Positions 9,734 to 17,097 of a stretch of DNA of 64,000 nucleotides are shown piece after piece; position 1 is the first letter of the stretch; every line of letters starts with the position of its first letter. The notes below the pieces were generated by a model. The model saw only the letters and a list, made by a program, of their open reading frames with translations. It did not search any database and was not told the origin of the DNA. Origin of the DNA: Streptomyces venezuelae (GTDB taxonomy: Bacteria; Actinomycetota; Actinomycetes; Streptomycetales; Streptomycetaceae); contig NZ_CP029189.1 in the NCBI RefSeq assembly GCF_008642275.1, forward strand, positions 2,920,001-2,984,000, given 5' to 3'. Both the position numbers and the translations under genes were made by a program.

Positions 9734-10108
9734 TCAGGAATCGGGCGATCTCAGGACGCGCAGGTGTCCGCGGCGGGTCTCGCCGGTGGACGTGCCGCCC
9801 TGGCCGGGGCCGCCGGCCTCGGCCGTGCGTCCCGGCGGGCGGGCGGCCTCACGGACGGCGTTGGCGAGGGCTTCGAGGTCGTCGCCGCTGGGGCGGGACG
9901 GCCCGGAGCCGTCGGACAGGCGCACGACGTCCCAGCCCCGTGGGGCGGTCAGGCGCTCCGAGTGCTCGGCGCACAGGTCGTAACAGTGGGGTTCCGCGTA
10001 GGTGGCGAGCGGGCCGAGAACTGCGGTCGAATCGGCGTAGACGTACGTCAGTGTCGCGACGGCAGGGCGGCCGCACGCGGTGCGCGAACAGCGACGTACA
10101 AGGCTCAC
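9734..10108 (-). CDS. DUF3499 family protein
   Basis: A 124-residue small basic protein beginning VSLVRRCSRTACGRPAVATL. Four Cys, two in the CSRTAC pair and two in the HCYDLC pair, look like a structural zinc site. The family is widespread in Actinobacteria and I know of no assigned function. The C-terminal third is Gly/Arg-rich and unstructured-looking. The GTG at 10108 is chosen because translation upstream is low-complexity; no strong ribosome site precedes it. It is divergent from the zincin-like gene, with only 90 bases between them. Confidence 0.8.
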   Translation of the reverse strand: MSLVRRCSRTACGRPAVATLTYVYADSTAVLGPLATYAEPHCYDLCAEHSERLTAPRGWDVVRLSDGSGPSRPSGDDLEALANAVREAARPPGRTAEAGGPGQGGTSTGETRRGHLRVLRSPDS

Positions 10109-10198
10109 GACGTTGGACGGTACCGCACTCTTGACCGGGCCGCGACGACTCCACCGCCGCTCACTCCCCCGTGTCGTGCTCGGAGCTACCCTGCGGGG

Positions 10199-10678
10199 GT
10201 GACCGACACCCCTCTTCCCCCCTGCCCCGCCGAGCCCCCCGCGGGGACCGGAGCCGAGCCGCGCCCGCGTCGGCGGGACCGTCACGGGCGGGGCATGCGC
10301 GGTCCGGTGGCCCCTCCGCAGGTGCCCCTGGCGGCGAGCCGGTCGGAGCTGTTCGGGGACCTCGTACGCGATTCCGTGGAGCGGCTGGAGCGGCGCTGGC
10401 CGCAGCTGGCCGACGTGGAGTTCCTGATCGGTGACGTGCCGGGGCCGCCGGGTGGTCCGGACGGCGGCTGGAACGACGAGGCGGTGCCGCTGGGCGCGGT
10501 GTCGCAGTCGCGCGAGGGGCGGCCCGCCCGGATCGTGGTCTTCCGGCGGCCGGTGGAGATCCGGGCCAAGACGCGGGACGAGAAGGCGATGCTGGTCCAC
10601 GAGATCGTCGTGGAACAGGTGGCGGACCTGCTGGGGCTCACGCCGGAGACGGTGGACCCCCGGTACGGCCAGGACTGA
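10199..10678 (+). CDS. Zincin-like metallopeptidase family protein
   Basis: A 159-residue protein of the small 'metallopeptidase family' (zincin_1 type). The N-terminal ~40 residues are Pro/Arg-rich and likely disordered. The core runs from ELFGDLVRDSVERLERRWPQ to the end. In place of the textbook HExxH there is H134-E135-I-V-V-E139-Q, so the second His ligand is absent and a Glu follows. I believe actinobacterial members of this group often look this way. Catalysis is therefore uncertain. The GTG at 10199 follows a GGGGG run. The stop is 40 bases from the convergent DUF5719 gene. Confidence 0.75.
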   Translation: MTDTPLPPCPAEPPAGTGAEPRPRRRDRHGRGMRGPVAPPQVPLAASRSELFGDLVRDSVERLERRWPQLADVEFLIGDVPGPPGGPDGGWNDEAVPLGAVSQSREGRPARIVVFRRPVEIRAKTRDEKAMLVHEIVVEQVADLLGLTPETVDPRYGQD

Positions 10679-10718
10679 AGGCTGTCCCGCCGCCCACCGG
10701 GGGCCCGTCACCCGGTCG

Positions 10719-12203
10719 TCACCGGGTCAGGACGGAGAGGTCCTGGGCCGCCTTGGGGACCGAGACCGTGGAGTGGTCGTCCGAGAGTCCCTGGACGGTG
10801 AACATCGTGATGCCCTCGTGCGGGAGGGACAGGGTGCGGGCCGCGTGGACCGGGCCGCCCGAGAGGGTCTCGACGGTGAGGGCGTAGGAGCCCTTGCCGC
10901 CGGCCGGGGCCAGGGAGAGCGTCTGCGTGCTGCCCGCCTTGACGGTGACCTCCTGGGAGGCCGCCTCGCCGCCGCCGGTGCCCGGCGAGGCGGTGACCTT
11001 GACCTTGGCGTCGGCCCCCGGGGCCGTGAGGGCCAGCAGGGTGGTGTTCTCCTCGGGACGGTTGTCGGCGACGGTCGCCCGTGTGCCGACCGGCCCGGTG
11101 GCCGGGATGAAGCCGAGCTCCTGCTTGGCGCCGGAGCCGCGGACGACGCGTACCGCCGCGACGGCCGGGGCGGACTTCTTGGGGTCGGAGGGGCTCAGCA
11201 GCAGCGAGCCGGGCTCGCCGCGGGTCAGGTCCTTGAGGTCCACGACCGTCGTCATGCCTGCCTTGGCGTGCAGCTGCTCGTTGCCGGCCGGGGTGATCGA
11301 GCCGCCCGGTGCGGCCAGGCGCACCTTCAGGTCCGCGTCCTCCTCGCCCGGTACGAAGACGACCAGCCGTACGGAGGCGGCGTCCGCCGGGATGCCCGGC
11401 AGCACCAGCGAGCCCGCCGGGTCGGCGGCGGCCGGCAGCCAGTCGGCGCCCACCCCCTCCTCGCCGACCTGCACCGATGCGCCGACCCGGCCCGCGCGGG
11501 TGGTCACGTGGGCGGTGGCGTCCGCGAGCTGGGCGCCCGGGACCAGGGTGGACAGCAGGACGGTCTTGGTGGACTTGCCGTCGACCCGGATGCTCTCGCT
11601 GGTGCCGGCGTCGGGCTTGGCCGGGCCGTCCGGGCCGAAGATCTTGATGTCGACGATGGCCGCGGCCTCGTCGGGGTTGGTGAGGTGGACGTAGTCCTCG
11701 CGCCCCTTGGCCGTGCTCACCGCGGGGAACCAGAAGTCGGTGCCGGGTGCGGTGCAGCCGACGCCGAGCACGCCTCGGGTGCGGCCCACGGAGACCTTGG
11801 TGGTCAGCTGGGCGGTCCAGCCGGGGGCGAGGACCCCGTCCGCGCTGCCGGTGAGGGCCGGGGCGTCTGCGCCGCTGGCGGCGGCTCCGACGGGCTTGCC
11901 CGGCTCCTTGGGCTCCAGCACCGGCTTGGCGTCCTTGGTGGCGCCGAGCAGCCGGGCCGAGCCCTTGCCCTCGCCGGCGGGCGCGCCGGGTGTGAAGGAC
12001 GTGTACGTGGTCTCGGCGATGTCCGAGGAGCTGGGCCCGGGGCACACCAGCAGGGACCGCTCCACGGGCATCCGGGCGGCGGCCGCGGTCCGCCCGTCGG
12101 CCGCCTTCCCGTCGGCGGCGGGTGCGGTGAGGGCGGCGAGGCCGGTGACGGCGGCCAGGGCCGTGGTCACCGCCGCCAGCGTCAGGGGTGCGCGCTGCTT
12201 CAC
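10719..12203 (-). CDS. DUF5719 family secreted protein
   Basis: A 494-residue protein with a signal peptide (KQR start, hydrophobic to about residue 30, Ala-rich cleavage region). The remainder is exported and beta-rich, with many Gly/Ala/Thr and repeated 'TVS/TQTLSLAP' strands. The GTG start at 12203 overlaps the TGA of the upstream glycosyltransferase (GTGA), so the two are almost certainly translationally coupled. The pairing of a giant membrane glycosyltransferase with a secreted DUF5719 protein is, as far as I recall, conserved in Streptomyces. A role on the same surface polymer is an inference. Confidence 0.85.
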   Translation of the reverse strand: MKQRAPLTLAAVTTALAAVTGLAALTAPAADGKAADGRTAAAARMPVERSLLVCPGPSSSDIAETTYTSFTPGAPAGEGKGSARLLGATKDAKPVLEPKEPGKPVGAAASGADAPALTGSADGVLAPGWTAQLTTKVSVGRTRGVLGVGCTAPGTDFWFPAVSTAKGREDYVHLTNPDEAAAIVDIKIFGPDGPAKPDAGTSESIRVDGKSTKTVLLSTLVPGAQLADATAHVTTRAGRVGASVQVGEEGVGADWLPAAADPAGSLVLPGIPADAASVRLVVFVPGEEDADLKVRLAAPGGSITPAGNEQLHAKAGMTTVVDLKDLTRGEPGSLLLSPSDPKKSAPAVAAVRVVRGSGAKQELGFIPATGPVGTRATVADNRPEENTTLLALTAPGADAKVKVTASPGTGGGEAASQEVTVKAGSTQTLSLAPAGGKGSYALTVETLSGGPVHAARTLSLPHEGITMFTVQGLSDDHSTVSVPKAAQDLSVLTR

Positions 12204-15200
12204 TGCTGGGGGCTCCCGTCCGGACGCTGGTCGTGCGGTGCGTGGGGGTGGTGGGGGTCGTACGGCTGGTAGGGCTCGTACGGGTAGGGGTACTGCTGCC
12301 GGTCCGGGTCCTGGTCCGGCTGCTGGGCGTAGGGGTCCTCGTAGACCTGACCGCCCTGGCTGCCCTGGCCGGCCTGACCGGCCTGACCGGCCTGGCGGTC
12401 GTACTGCGGGTACTGCTCGTACGGGGTCTGCTGCTGTGGCTCGTAGGCGTAGCCGCTCTGGTCGCCGTACGCCTGGTAGGCGTAGCTGTCGTCGCCGTAC
12501 ACCGGCTGCGCCGGGATCTGCGCGTACGGGTCGGCGGCCGCGGCGGTCTCCACCGGTGCGGGGGCCGGTTCGGCCTCGGCGCGCAGCCGGCGGGCGCGGC
12601 GGCCCTCGCCGGCTTCGCCCGGGCCGGGCCGGTCCGGGAGCGCGGCCTCCTCCTCCGGCAGGTCGTCGTCGAGCTCGGCGCGCCGGCCGGGCAGCGCCAT
12701 GACGAGCAGGACCAGGGCGAGCAGGCCCTGGGCCCAGTACCAGGAGGTCTGCAGCAGGGAGTCCTCGTGGACGAGGTCGAGGCGGCCGCCGTCGGCGGGC
12801 AGTTCGAAGCCCTGGGCCCAGCCGTCGACGGTCTTGGGCTTGAGGGGCTTGCCGTCGAGGGTGGCCTGCCAGCCCTCGTCGGCCCGGTCGGCGATGCGCA
12901 GGACGCGGCCCGCGTCACCGGCGGGGATCTTGCTGTGGGCCTCGACGGGTCCGGCGGCCACGGGGATCGGGGCCTCGCCCTGCTTGCCGGAGACGATGAC
13001 CGCGCGCGGCAGCCAGGGTTCGACGCCCCACAGCGCGGTGCCGTCCTGCTGGTGGCGGCGGCTGAGGCCCGGGGTGGCGTCGAGGACGCGGCGGATCTCC
13101 TCGGGGCCGCCGGGGCGGAACATCACGAACCGGATGGCGTAGGCGCTGAGCTGGCTGGACTGGTCGGCGCCGGAGCCGGCGACGAGGTTGGAGACGACCT
13201 TGTCGAGTCGGGCGTCGCCGCCGGTGCGCGCGGTGATCTCGGCGTCGCCGATGCGGCCGCCGGAGCCGCGGACGAGGCTGTAGGAGACGGTGGCGGGCGG
13301 GTCCAGGTCGAGGATCAGGGTGCGGGTCTGGTTGTCGTCGCCGCCCGCGTCCGCGACGAAGGCCGGGACCTGTACGGGGTCGCGGCGCTGCAGCGGGCCG
13401 TCGGCGCCGGCGAGCATCCAGGTGGCGGCGGCGATCAGCGGTCCCGCGGCGGCGGCCAGGGCGATGAGGGCGGCCAGGGGCTGGCGCCAGCCGAAGCTGC
13501 GGGCGGCGACGCGTTCCCTGGCCCCGTCGGCGCCGAGTGCGGCGGCGGTGAGCAGGGCGAGCCCGTAGACGAGGGTGGCGGGTCCGGCCCAGGCGGTGCG
13601 GTTGAGGACGACGGCCAGGAGCAGTCCGGCCAGGGCGGCGGCCCAGGCGGTGCGGACGGCGAAGGCGCGGTCGGTGCGCAGCAGGGCGGCCAGGGCGGCC
13701 AGGACGATGCCGGCGAGCACCGCTCCGGGACCGGTGCCCGGGCCGCCGGGGCTGAGAGTGAGCAGGCCGAGGGCGTCGGCGGAGCCGGCTCCGTAGGGCA
13801 GTCCGGCCTCGTGCAGGAGGCGGCCGGGGTGCGTGAGCAGGCCCAGCGACCAGGGGGCGAGCACGACGAGCGGGACGGCGAGGGTGGCGAGCAGCCGCAG
13901 GCCGTACGCCTTCCAGTGCGCGCGGCGCAGCACCAGCGCGCCGGTCCCGAGGGCGGCGGCCAGCGGCCAGACGACGGGGGTGAAGGCGGTGGTGAGGGTG
14001 AGCAGGAGCGTGTACGTCCACACCGCTTGCCGGCCGCCCCGCCGGTCGGTGGCCCGTGCGCCGTCGGCGAGGTCGAAGGCGGCGACGGCGGAGCGGGCGA
14101 GGAGGGGGAGCACGACGGCGAGGACGGCGGTGCCGAGGCGGCCTCCGGCGAGGGCGCCGGTGACGGCCGGGAGGAAGGCGTAGGCGGTGGCCGCCCAGGC
14201 GCGCAGCAGCCGGGATTCGACGAGCGGGCGGGAGGCGAAGTAGGCGGTGAGGCCGGCGAGCGGGACGGATCCGGCGAGCAGCAGGGTGAGGGCGGCCTGG
14301 GTGGAGCCGAACAGCAGGGTGGCGAGGGTGCCGAGGACGGCCAGGTAGGGGGGCGCGGAGGCGGTGGAGCCGGTGCCGACGGCGTGCCAGCCGTCGGTGT
14401 AGGCGGCCCAGAGCTCGGAGCCGCTGCCGGGGGCGGGCAGCAGGGCGCCGCCCATGAGGGAGCCGCCGCCGATCAGGGCGCGGCAGGCGGCGAGGGAGAC
14501 GAGGGCCAGGAGGGCGAGCAGGAGGGGCGCGGGGTTGCGGGCGAGCCGCTTGAGGCGGGCGAAGCGCTCCGTCTCCACCAGGTACTCGCCGTCCTCGCGG
14601 GGGGCGTCGAGGACGCTGCCTCCGCCGTGCCGGCCCGCGGGGGCGGCGGCGGTGTCGCGGTCGCCGCCGAAGTAGCCGGCGAGCTGTTCCGCGTTGGCCC
14701 GCAGGGAGGCTCCCGGCGGGGGGAAGAGCGGGCGCAGTTCGGCGGCGGGGACGGCGGGGCGGCGGCGGGCCTTGCGGGCGGCGAGGAGCCGGCCCGGGCG
14801 GAGCAGGGTGGCGAGGAGGCCGGTGAGTTCGTCGACGGCCTGGCCGGGGGCCTTGCCGATGAGGTAGGCGAGGGTGCGGAGCACGGTGCCGAACAGGACG
14901 CGCAGCAGGACGTACGGCAGGGCGCGGCCGGAGCTGTTGGCGAGGATCGTGTAGACGGCGCCGGCCTTGTCGACGCGGTGCGGGCCGGCGGTGGTGCGTC
15001 CGGCGCAGTCGACGGTGCGGCGTTCGCGGGCGGCGGCCTCGGCGTGCCGCAGGACGGCGTCGGGGGCGACGAGGACGGTGTGGCCGGCGCTCTGGGCGCG
15101 CCAGCACAGGTCGACGTCGTCGCGCATCAGCGGCAGGCGGCGGTCGAAGCCGCCGAGCTCGTCGTAGACGTCGCGGCGGACCAGCATGCCGGCGGTGGAG

Positions 15201-15859
15201 ACGGACAGGACGGGGCGTACCTGGTCGTGCTGGCCCTGGTCCTGTTCGCGGCGGTCGAGGCCGGTCCAGCGGCGGCCGCTGCGGGCGATGGTGACGCCGG
15301 CTTCGAGGAGCTGCTTCTTGTCGTACCAGCCGCGCAGTTTGGGGCCGATGACGGCGGCGTCGGGGTTGTCCTCGGCGACGCGGAGCAGTTCGGTGAGGGC
15401 GTCGGGTTCGGGGGCGCTGTCGTCGTGGAGCAGCCAGAGCCACTGGACGGGTTCGCCGTGGGGGAGCTCCGGGAGGTCGTACGTGTCGTCGCGCCAGGTG
15501 CGGCTGACGGGGTCCCAGCCGCTGGGGCGCTTGAGGTACGGGAGGTCCTCGGGGGTCAGGGTGCCCGCGGAGCGTGCGGCCTCGTCGACCGCGGTGCCGA
15601 AGCCGGTGCGGCGGGCGAGGTGCAGGACGCGGTCGTCGCCGAGGGCTTCGGTGAGCAGGCGCGCGGATTCGTCGGCGCTGCCGGTGTCGGCGGCGACGTG
15701 GTTCTGGGCGGGGCGTTCCTGGCCGAGGAGGCCGGCGAGTGTCCGGGGCAGCCAGCGGGCGCCGTCATGGGCGACGAGGACGGCGGTGACGACGTGCCGG
15801 GGGAACTCGGGTGTGGCCGGGGCCTGGTAGGAGGCCGTCGACTGGCTGTGCAGGGACAT
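12200..15859 (-). CDS. Large membrane glycosyltransferase (GT2 domain plus polytopic region)
   Basis: A 1219-residue protein. Residues ~20-300 form a GT-A family 2 domain, with HVVTAVLVAHDGARWLP, the LWLLHDDSAPE DxD-like motif and RDDVDLCWRAQ as the acceptor/base motif. From ~330 to ~860 there are many hydrophobic helices with extracellular loops, followed by a soluble region and a last helix near ~1050. The C-terminal ~150 residues are rich in Tyr, Gln, Pro and Gly (YEPQQQ, YPYPYEPYQPYDP) and probably disordered in the cytosol. It likely transfers an activated sugar at the membrane to a wall or lipid glycan; the substrate is unknown. The ATG at 15859 begins MSLHSQSTASYQAP. Its stop overlaps the DUF5719 start. 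Confidence 0.9.
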   Translation of the reverse strand: MSLHSQSTASYQAPATPEFPRHVVTAVLVAHDGARWLPRTLAGLLGQERPAQNHVAADTGSADESARLLTEALGDDRVLHLARRTGFGTAVDEAARSAGTLTPEDLPYLKRPSGWDPVSRTWRDDTYDLPELPHGEPVQWLWLLHDDSAPEPDALTELLRVAEDNPDAAVIGPKLRGWYDKKQLLEAGVTIARSGRRWTGLDRREQDQGQHDQVRPVLSVSTAGMLVRRDVYDELGGFDRRLPLMRDDVDLCWRAQSAGHTVLVAPDAVLRHAEAAARERRTVDCAGRTTAGPHRVDKAGAVYTILANSSGRALPYVLLRVLFGTVLRTLAYLIGKAPGQAVDELTGLLATLLRPGRLLAARKARRRPAVPAAELRPLFPPPGASLRANAEQLAGYFGGDRDTAAAPAGRHGGGSVLDAPREDGEYLVETERFARLKRLARNPAPLLLALLALVSLAACRALIGGGSLMGGALLPAPGSGSELWAAYTDGWHAVGTGSTASAPPYLAVLGTLATLLFGSTQAALTLLLAGSVPLAGLTAYFASRPLVESRLLRAWAATAYAFLPAVTGALAGGRLGTAVLAVVLPLLARSAVAAFDLADGARATDRRGGRQAVWTYTLLLTLTTAFTPVVWPLAAALGTGALVLRRAHWKAYGLRLLATLAVPLVVLAPWSLGLLTHPGRLLHEAGLPYGAGSADALGLLTLSPGGPGTGPGAVLAGIVLAALAALLRTDRAFAVRTAWAAALAGLLLAVVLNRTAWAGPATLVYGLALLTAAALGADGARERVAARSFGWRQPLAALIALAAAAGPLIAAATWMLAGADGPLQRRDPVQVPAFVADAGGDDNQTRTLILDLDPPATVSYSLVRGSGGRIGDAEITARTGGDARLDKVVSNLVAGSGADQSSQLSAYAIRFVMFRPGGPEEIRRVLDATPGLSRRHQQDGTALWGVEPWLPRAVIVSGKQGEAPIPVAAGPVEAHSKIPAGDAGRVLRIADRADEGWQATLDGKPLKPKTVDGWAQGFELPADGGRLDLVHEDSLLQTSWYWAQGLLALVLLVMALPGRRAELDDDLPEEEAALPDRPGPGEAGEGRRARRLRAEAEPAPAPVETAAAADPYAQIPAQPVYGDDSYAYQAYGDQSGYAYEPQQQTPYEQYPQYDRQAGQAGQAGQGSQGGQVYEDPYAQQPDQDPDRQQYPYPYEPYQPYDPHHPHAPHDQRPDGSPQQ

Positions 15860-15949
15860 CGCGGTACGGGCCCTCCGGCCGGGGGTCCGGGGGTGGTGTG
15901 CCCTCGGAGGCTGCTGGACAGCGCCCCACCCTAACGGCTGCCACGACAG
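15860..15949 (-). other. Upstream region of the glycosyltransferase
   Basis: A short C-rich stretch between the glycosyltransferase start and the whiB-side hairpin. No clear promoter boxes were recognised. Confidence 0.3.
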
Positions 15950-15988
15950 CGGTCCGCCTCCTGCGGGGAAGGTGCAGGAGGCGGACCG
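15950..15988 (-). terminator. Strong hairpin downstream of whiB
   Basis: A perfect 15-bp stem (15950-15964 with 15974-15988) and nine-base loop. It lies 218 bases after the whiB stop and is probably its terminator, since the next minus-strand gene starts at 15859. Confidence 0.8.
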
Positions 15989-16049
15989 TGTGCCGTGGCG
16001 TGTGCCGCGCTCTTCGTCCCGTTCGGCGCGCTGTCCGTCATGGGGTGAA

Positions 16050-16137
16050 GTGCGCTCTGTCGTGCGCTCTGTCGTGCACTCCGTCGTGCGTTCCGCGGTG
16101 CTCGGAGTGGTGCGTGCAGTGGTGCGTCGAATGGTGC
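16050..16137. repeat. 12-nt phased GTGC array
   Basis: GTGC begins at 16050, 16062, 16074, 16086, 16098, 16110, 16122 and 16134, eight times in exact 12-base phase. The first units are near-identical (GCTCTGTC between GTGCs) and later units diverge. On the whiB transcript this reads as GCAC every 12 nt in the 3' region. Further off-phase GTGC copies follow to ~16195. Confidence 0.85.
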
Positions 16138-16205
16138 GTGACGTGCTGTGCCGGCTGTGCCGTGTGCTGTGCGGTCGGTGTCCGACCGGTGGTGCGTCGG
16201 CCGTT

Positions 16206-16469
16206 TCAGACCGCTGCCTTTTTCAGGCGGCGGCGTTCCCGCTCGGACAGACCGCCCCAGATGCCGAATCGCTCGTCGTTGGCGAGGGCGTACTCAAGGC
16301 ATTCGGAGCGGACTTCGCAGGCGAGGCAGACCTTCTTGGCCTCGCGGGTGGAGCCGCCCTTCTCGGGAAAGAAGGACTCGGGGTCGGTCTGGGCGCACAG
16401 AGCGCGCTCCTGCCACCCGAGCTCTTCGTCCGCCTCCTCGACCAGCAGTTCCTGAAACAGCTCGGTCAT
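16206..16469 (-). CDS. whiB: Sporulation regulator WhiB (Wbl family iron-sulfur protein)
   Basis: An 87-residue protein that, from memory, is near-identical to S. coelicolor WhiB. It is a [4Fe-4S] Wbl protein that works with WhiA to commit aerial hyphae to septation and to sporulation genes. The cluster ligands are Cys25, Cys48, Cys51 and Cys57. The G-I-W-G-G turn at 69-73 is followed by the basic RERRRLKK C-terminus. GAGGGG precedes the ATG. The gene has a long upstream region with two recognisable promoters and an inverted repeat in the leader. Confidence 0.98.
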   Translation of the reverse strand: MTELFQELLVEEADEELGWQERALCAQTDPESFFPEKGGSTREAKKVCLACEVRSECLEYALANDERFGIWGGLSERERRRLKKAAV

Positions 16470-16499
16470 GTGCGCCCCTCGCTCTGTCTGTGCGTCCCC

Positions 16500-16515
16500 G
16501 TGACGATGCCGTCAC
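16500..16515 (-). promoter_or_regulatory. Inverted repeat in whiB leader (possible operator)
   Basis: GTGACG and CGTCAC are separated by four bases, 30 bases upstream of the whiB ATG and downstream of the proximal promoter. It resembles the early AGTGA-n-TCACC description of BldD sites, and whiB is a reported BldD target in Streptomyces. Assigning BldD here is inference. Confidence 0.4.
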
Positions 16516-16542
16516 TGATTGCTACGTAACGACACGAGTGAA

Positions 16543-16572
16543 ATTACAAGTGCGTGGCTCCGGGGCAGTCAA
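16543..16572 (-). promoter_or_regulatory. Proximal whiB promoter
   Basis: On the minus strand, TTGACT (16572-16567), an 18-base spacer and TGTAAT (16548-16543) form a strong vegetative-type promoter. This predicts a start near 16536 and a leader of ~67 nt. Confidence 0.65.
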
Positions 16573-16615
16573 GCCGAGATCTGCTATTGGGCCCCTTATT
16601 CACTCTGCGGAACCA

Positions 16616-16645
16616 AGCCTATGCAGAAAGTGTTCATATCGCCAA
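16616..16645 (-). promoter_or_regulatory. Distal whiB promoter candidate
   Basis: On the minus strand, TTGGCG (16645-16640), 18 bases, then TAGGCT (16621-16616) is a typical Streptomyces -35/-10 pair. Two whiB promoters are known in S. coelicolor, which fits. Confidence 0.45.
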
Positions 16646-16886
16646 AAATCGTGACACATGCCACCGGCACCACGGGATGCCGTCTTTACCCGTATTCCAC
16701 GTGCCACCTCCGGGCGGGGTTGCGGTCCGGCCGGAGAAGCGGCGCAGATCACATTCAGGTCACGGAAGTCGGGATCGGGTTTGAGCGCCAACACAGCGGC
16801 ACATCCCCTGCCGCACAGTGCACAAACCTTTCTCCGTGCACGGTAACCGGATGAGGTGAAACTTTTACCCCAAAGCGGACATTGGG
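16646..16886. other. Divergent intergenic region between whiB and the cysteine dioxygenase leader
   Basis: About 240 bases with lower G+C than the surrounding genes. No supported gene was found; short minus-strand frames (for example to 16794) lack the G/C third-position bias. This is likely regulatory sequence for both sides. Confidence 0.5.
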
Positions 16887-16915
16887 TTGACAGTCAGGCC
16901 TTCGAGCCGTTCTCC
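16887..16915 (+). promoter_or_regulatory. Candidate promoter of leader ORF and cysteine dioxygenase
   Basis: A perfect TTGACA (16887-16892) is followed after 17 bases by a weak -10 region (TTCTCC, 16910-16915). The implied start is at about 16922-16924, which coincides with the ATG of the leader ORF. The mRNA would therefore be leaderless. Confidence 0.45.
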
Positions 16916-16923
16916 TTGTTCGC

Positions 16924-17010
16924 ATGTCAGCGCCCGCAGCCACCACCCGGACCCCCATTCGTGGGTTCCTGTGCGCTGCCCAGGTTCGCTGTTGCTGTTG
17001 CAGCTGTTGA
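16924..17010 (+). CDS. Polycysteine leader peptide (candidate cysteine attenuator)
   Basis: A 28-codon ORF (ATG 16924, TGA 17008) lies 87 bases before cysteine dioxygenase. The peptide begins MSAPAATTRTPIRGF and ends V-R-C-C-C-C-S-C, with six cysteines at 17, 23-26 and 28. Three of these are TGT, a rare Cys codon in Streptomyces. No Shine-Dalgarno precedes it, but a TTGACA element places transcription initiation at or next to the ATG. Mycobacteria have leaderless polycysteine ORFs that act as cysteine-responsive attenuators of sulfur genes; a like role here is inference. The stop overlaps a second short ORF (TGATG). The (GTTGCT)-like codon run could also be a chance simple repeat. Confidence 0.6.
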   Translation: MSAPAATTRTPIRGFLCAAQVRCCCCSC

Positions 17011-17075
17011 TGCCCGTGGAGCCCCGGCTCCCCAGAGCTCCGGCCCGCCCCCGCAGCAACCGCCAGCACGACTGA
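17010..17075 (+). CDS. Second short ORF overlapping the leader stop
   Basis: A 21-codon frame starts in the TGATG overlap with the polycysteine ORF and ends 22 bases before the dioxygenase ATG. The product is Pro/Arg-rich and unrecognised. It may be a coupling device, or only the spacer of an attenuator. The GGAGCC/GGCTCC pairing at its start could form a small hairpin just after the leader stop. Confidence 0.25.
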   Translation: MPVEPRLPRAPARPRSNRQHD

Positions 17076-17097
17076 CATCCGTCGAGGTACCTCCACG

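Noticed and set aside
12188..15934. A 1248-codon open frame on the plus strand opposite the glycosyltransferase
   Set aside because: Its product is monotonous Gly/Ala/Val/Asp with no domain, as expected from the antisense frame of a GC-rich gene. The minus strand has clear GT2 motifs.
16045..16455. A plus-strand peptide with Cys every fourth residue across the GTGC array
   Set aside because: It is created by the 12-base repeat itself, has no ribosome site, and runs on antisense through whiB. The nucleotide repeat is the simpler description.
16600..16794. 64-codon minus-strand frame upstream of whiB
   Set aside because: No codon bias and it overlaps the likely whiB promoters.
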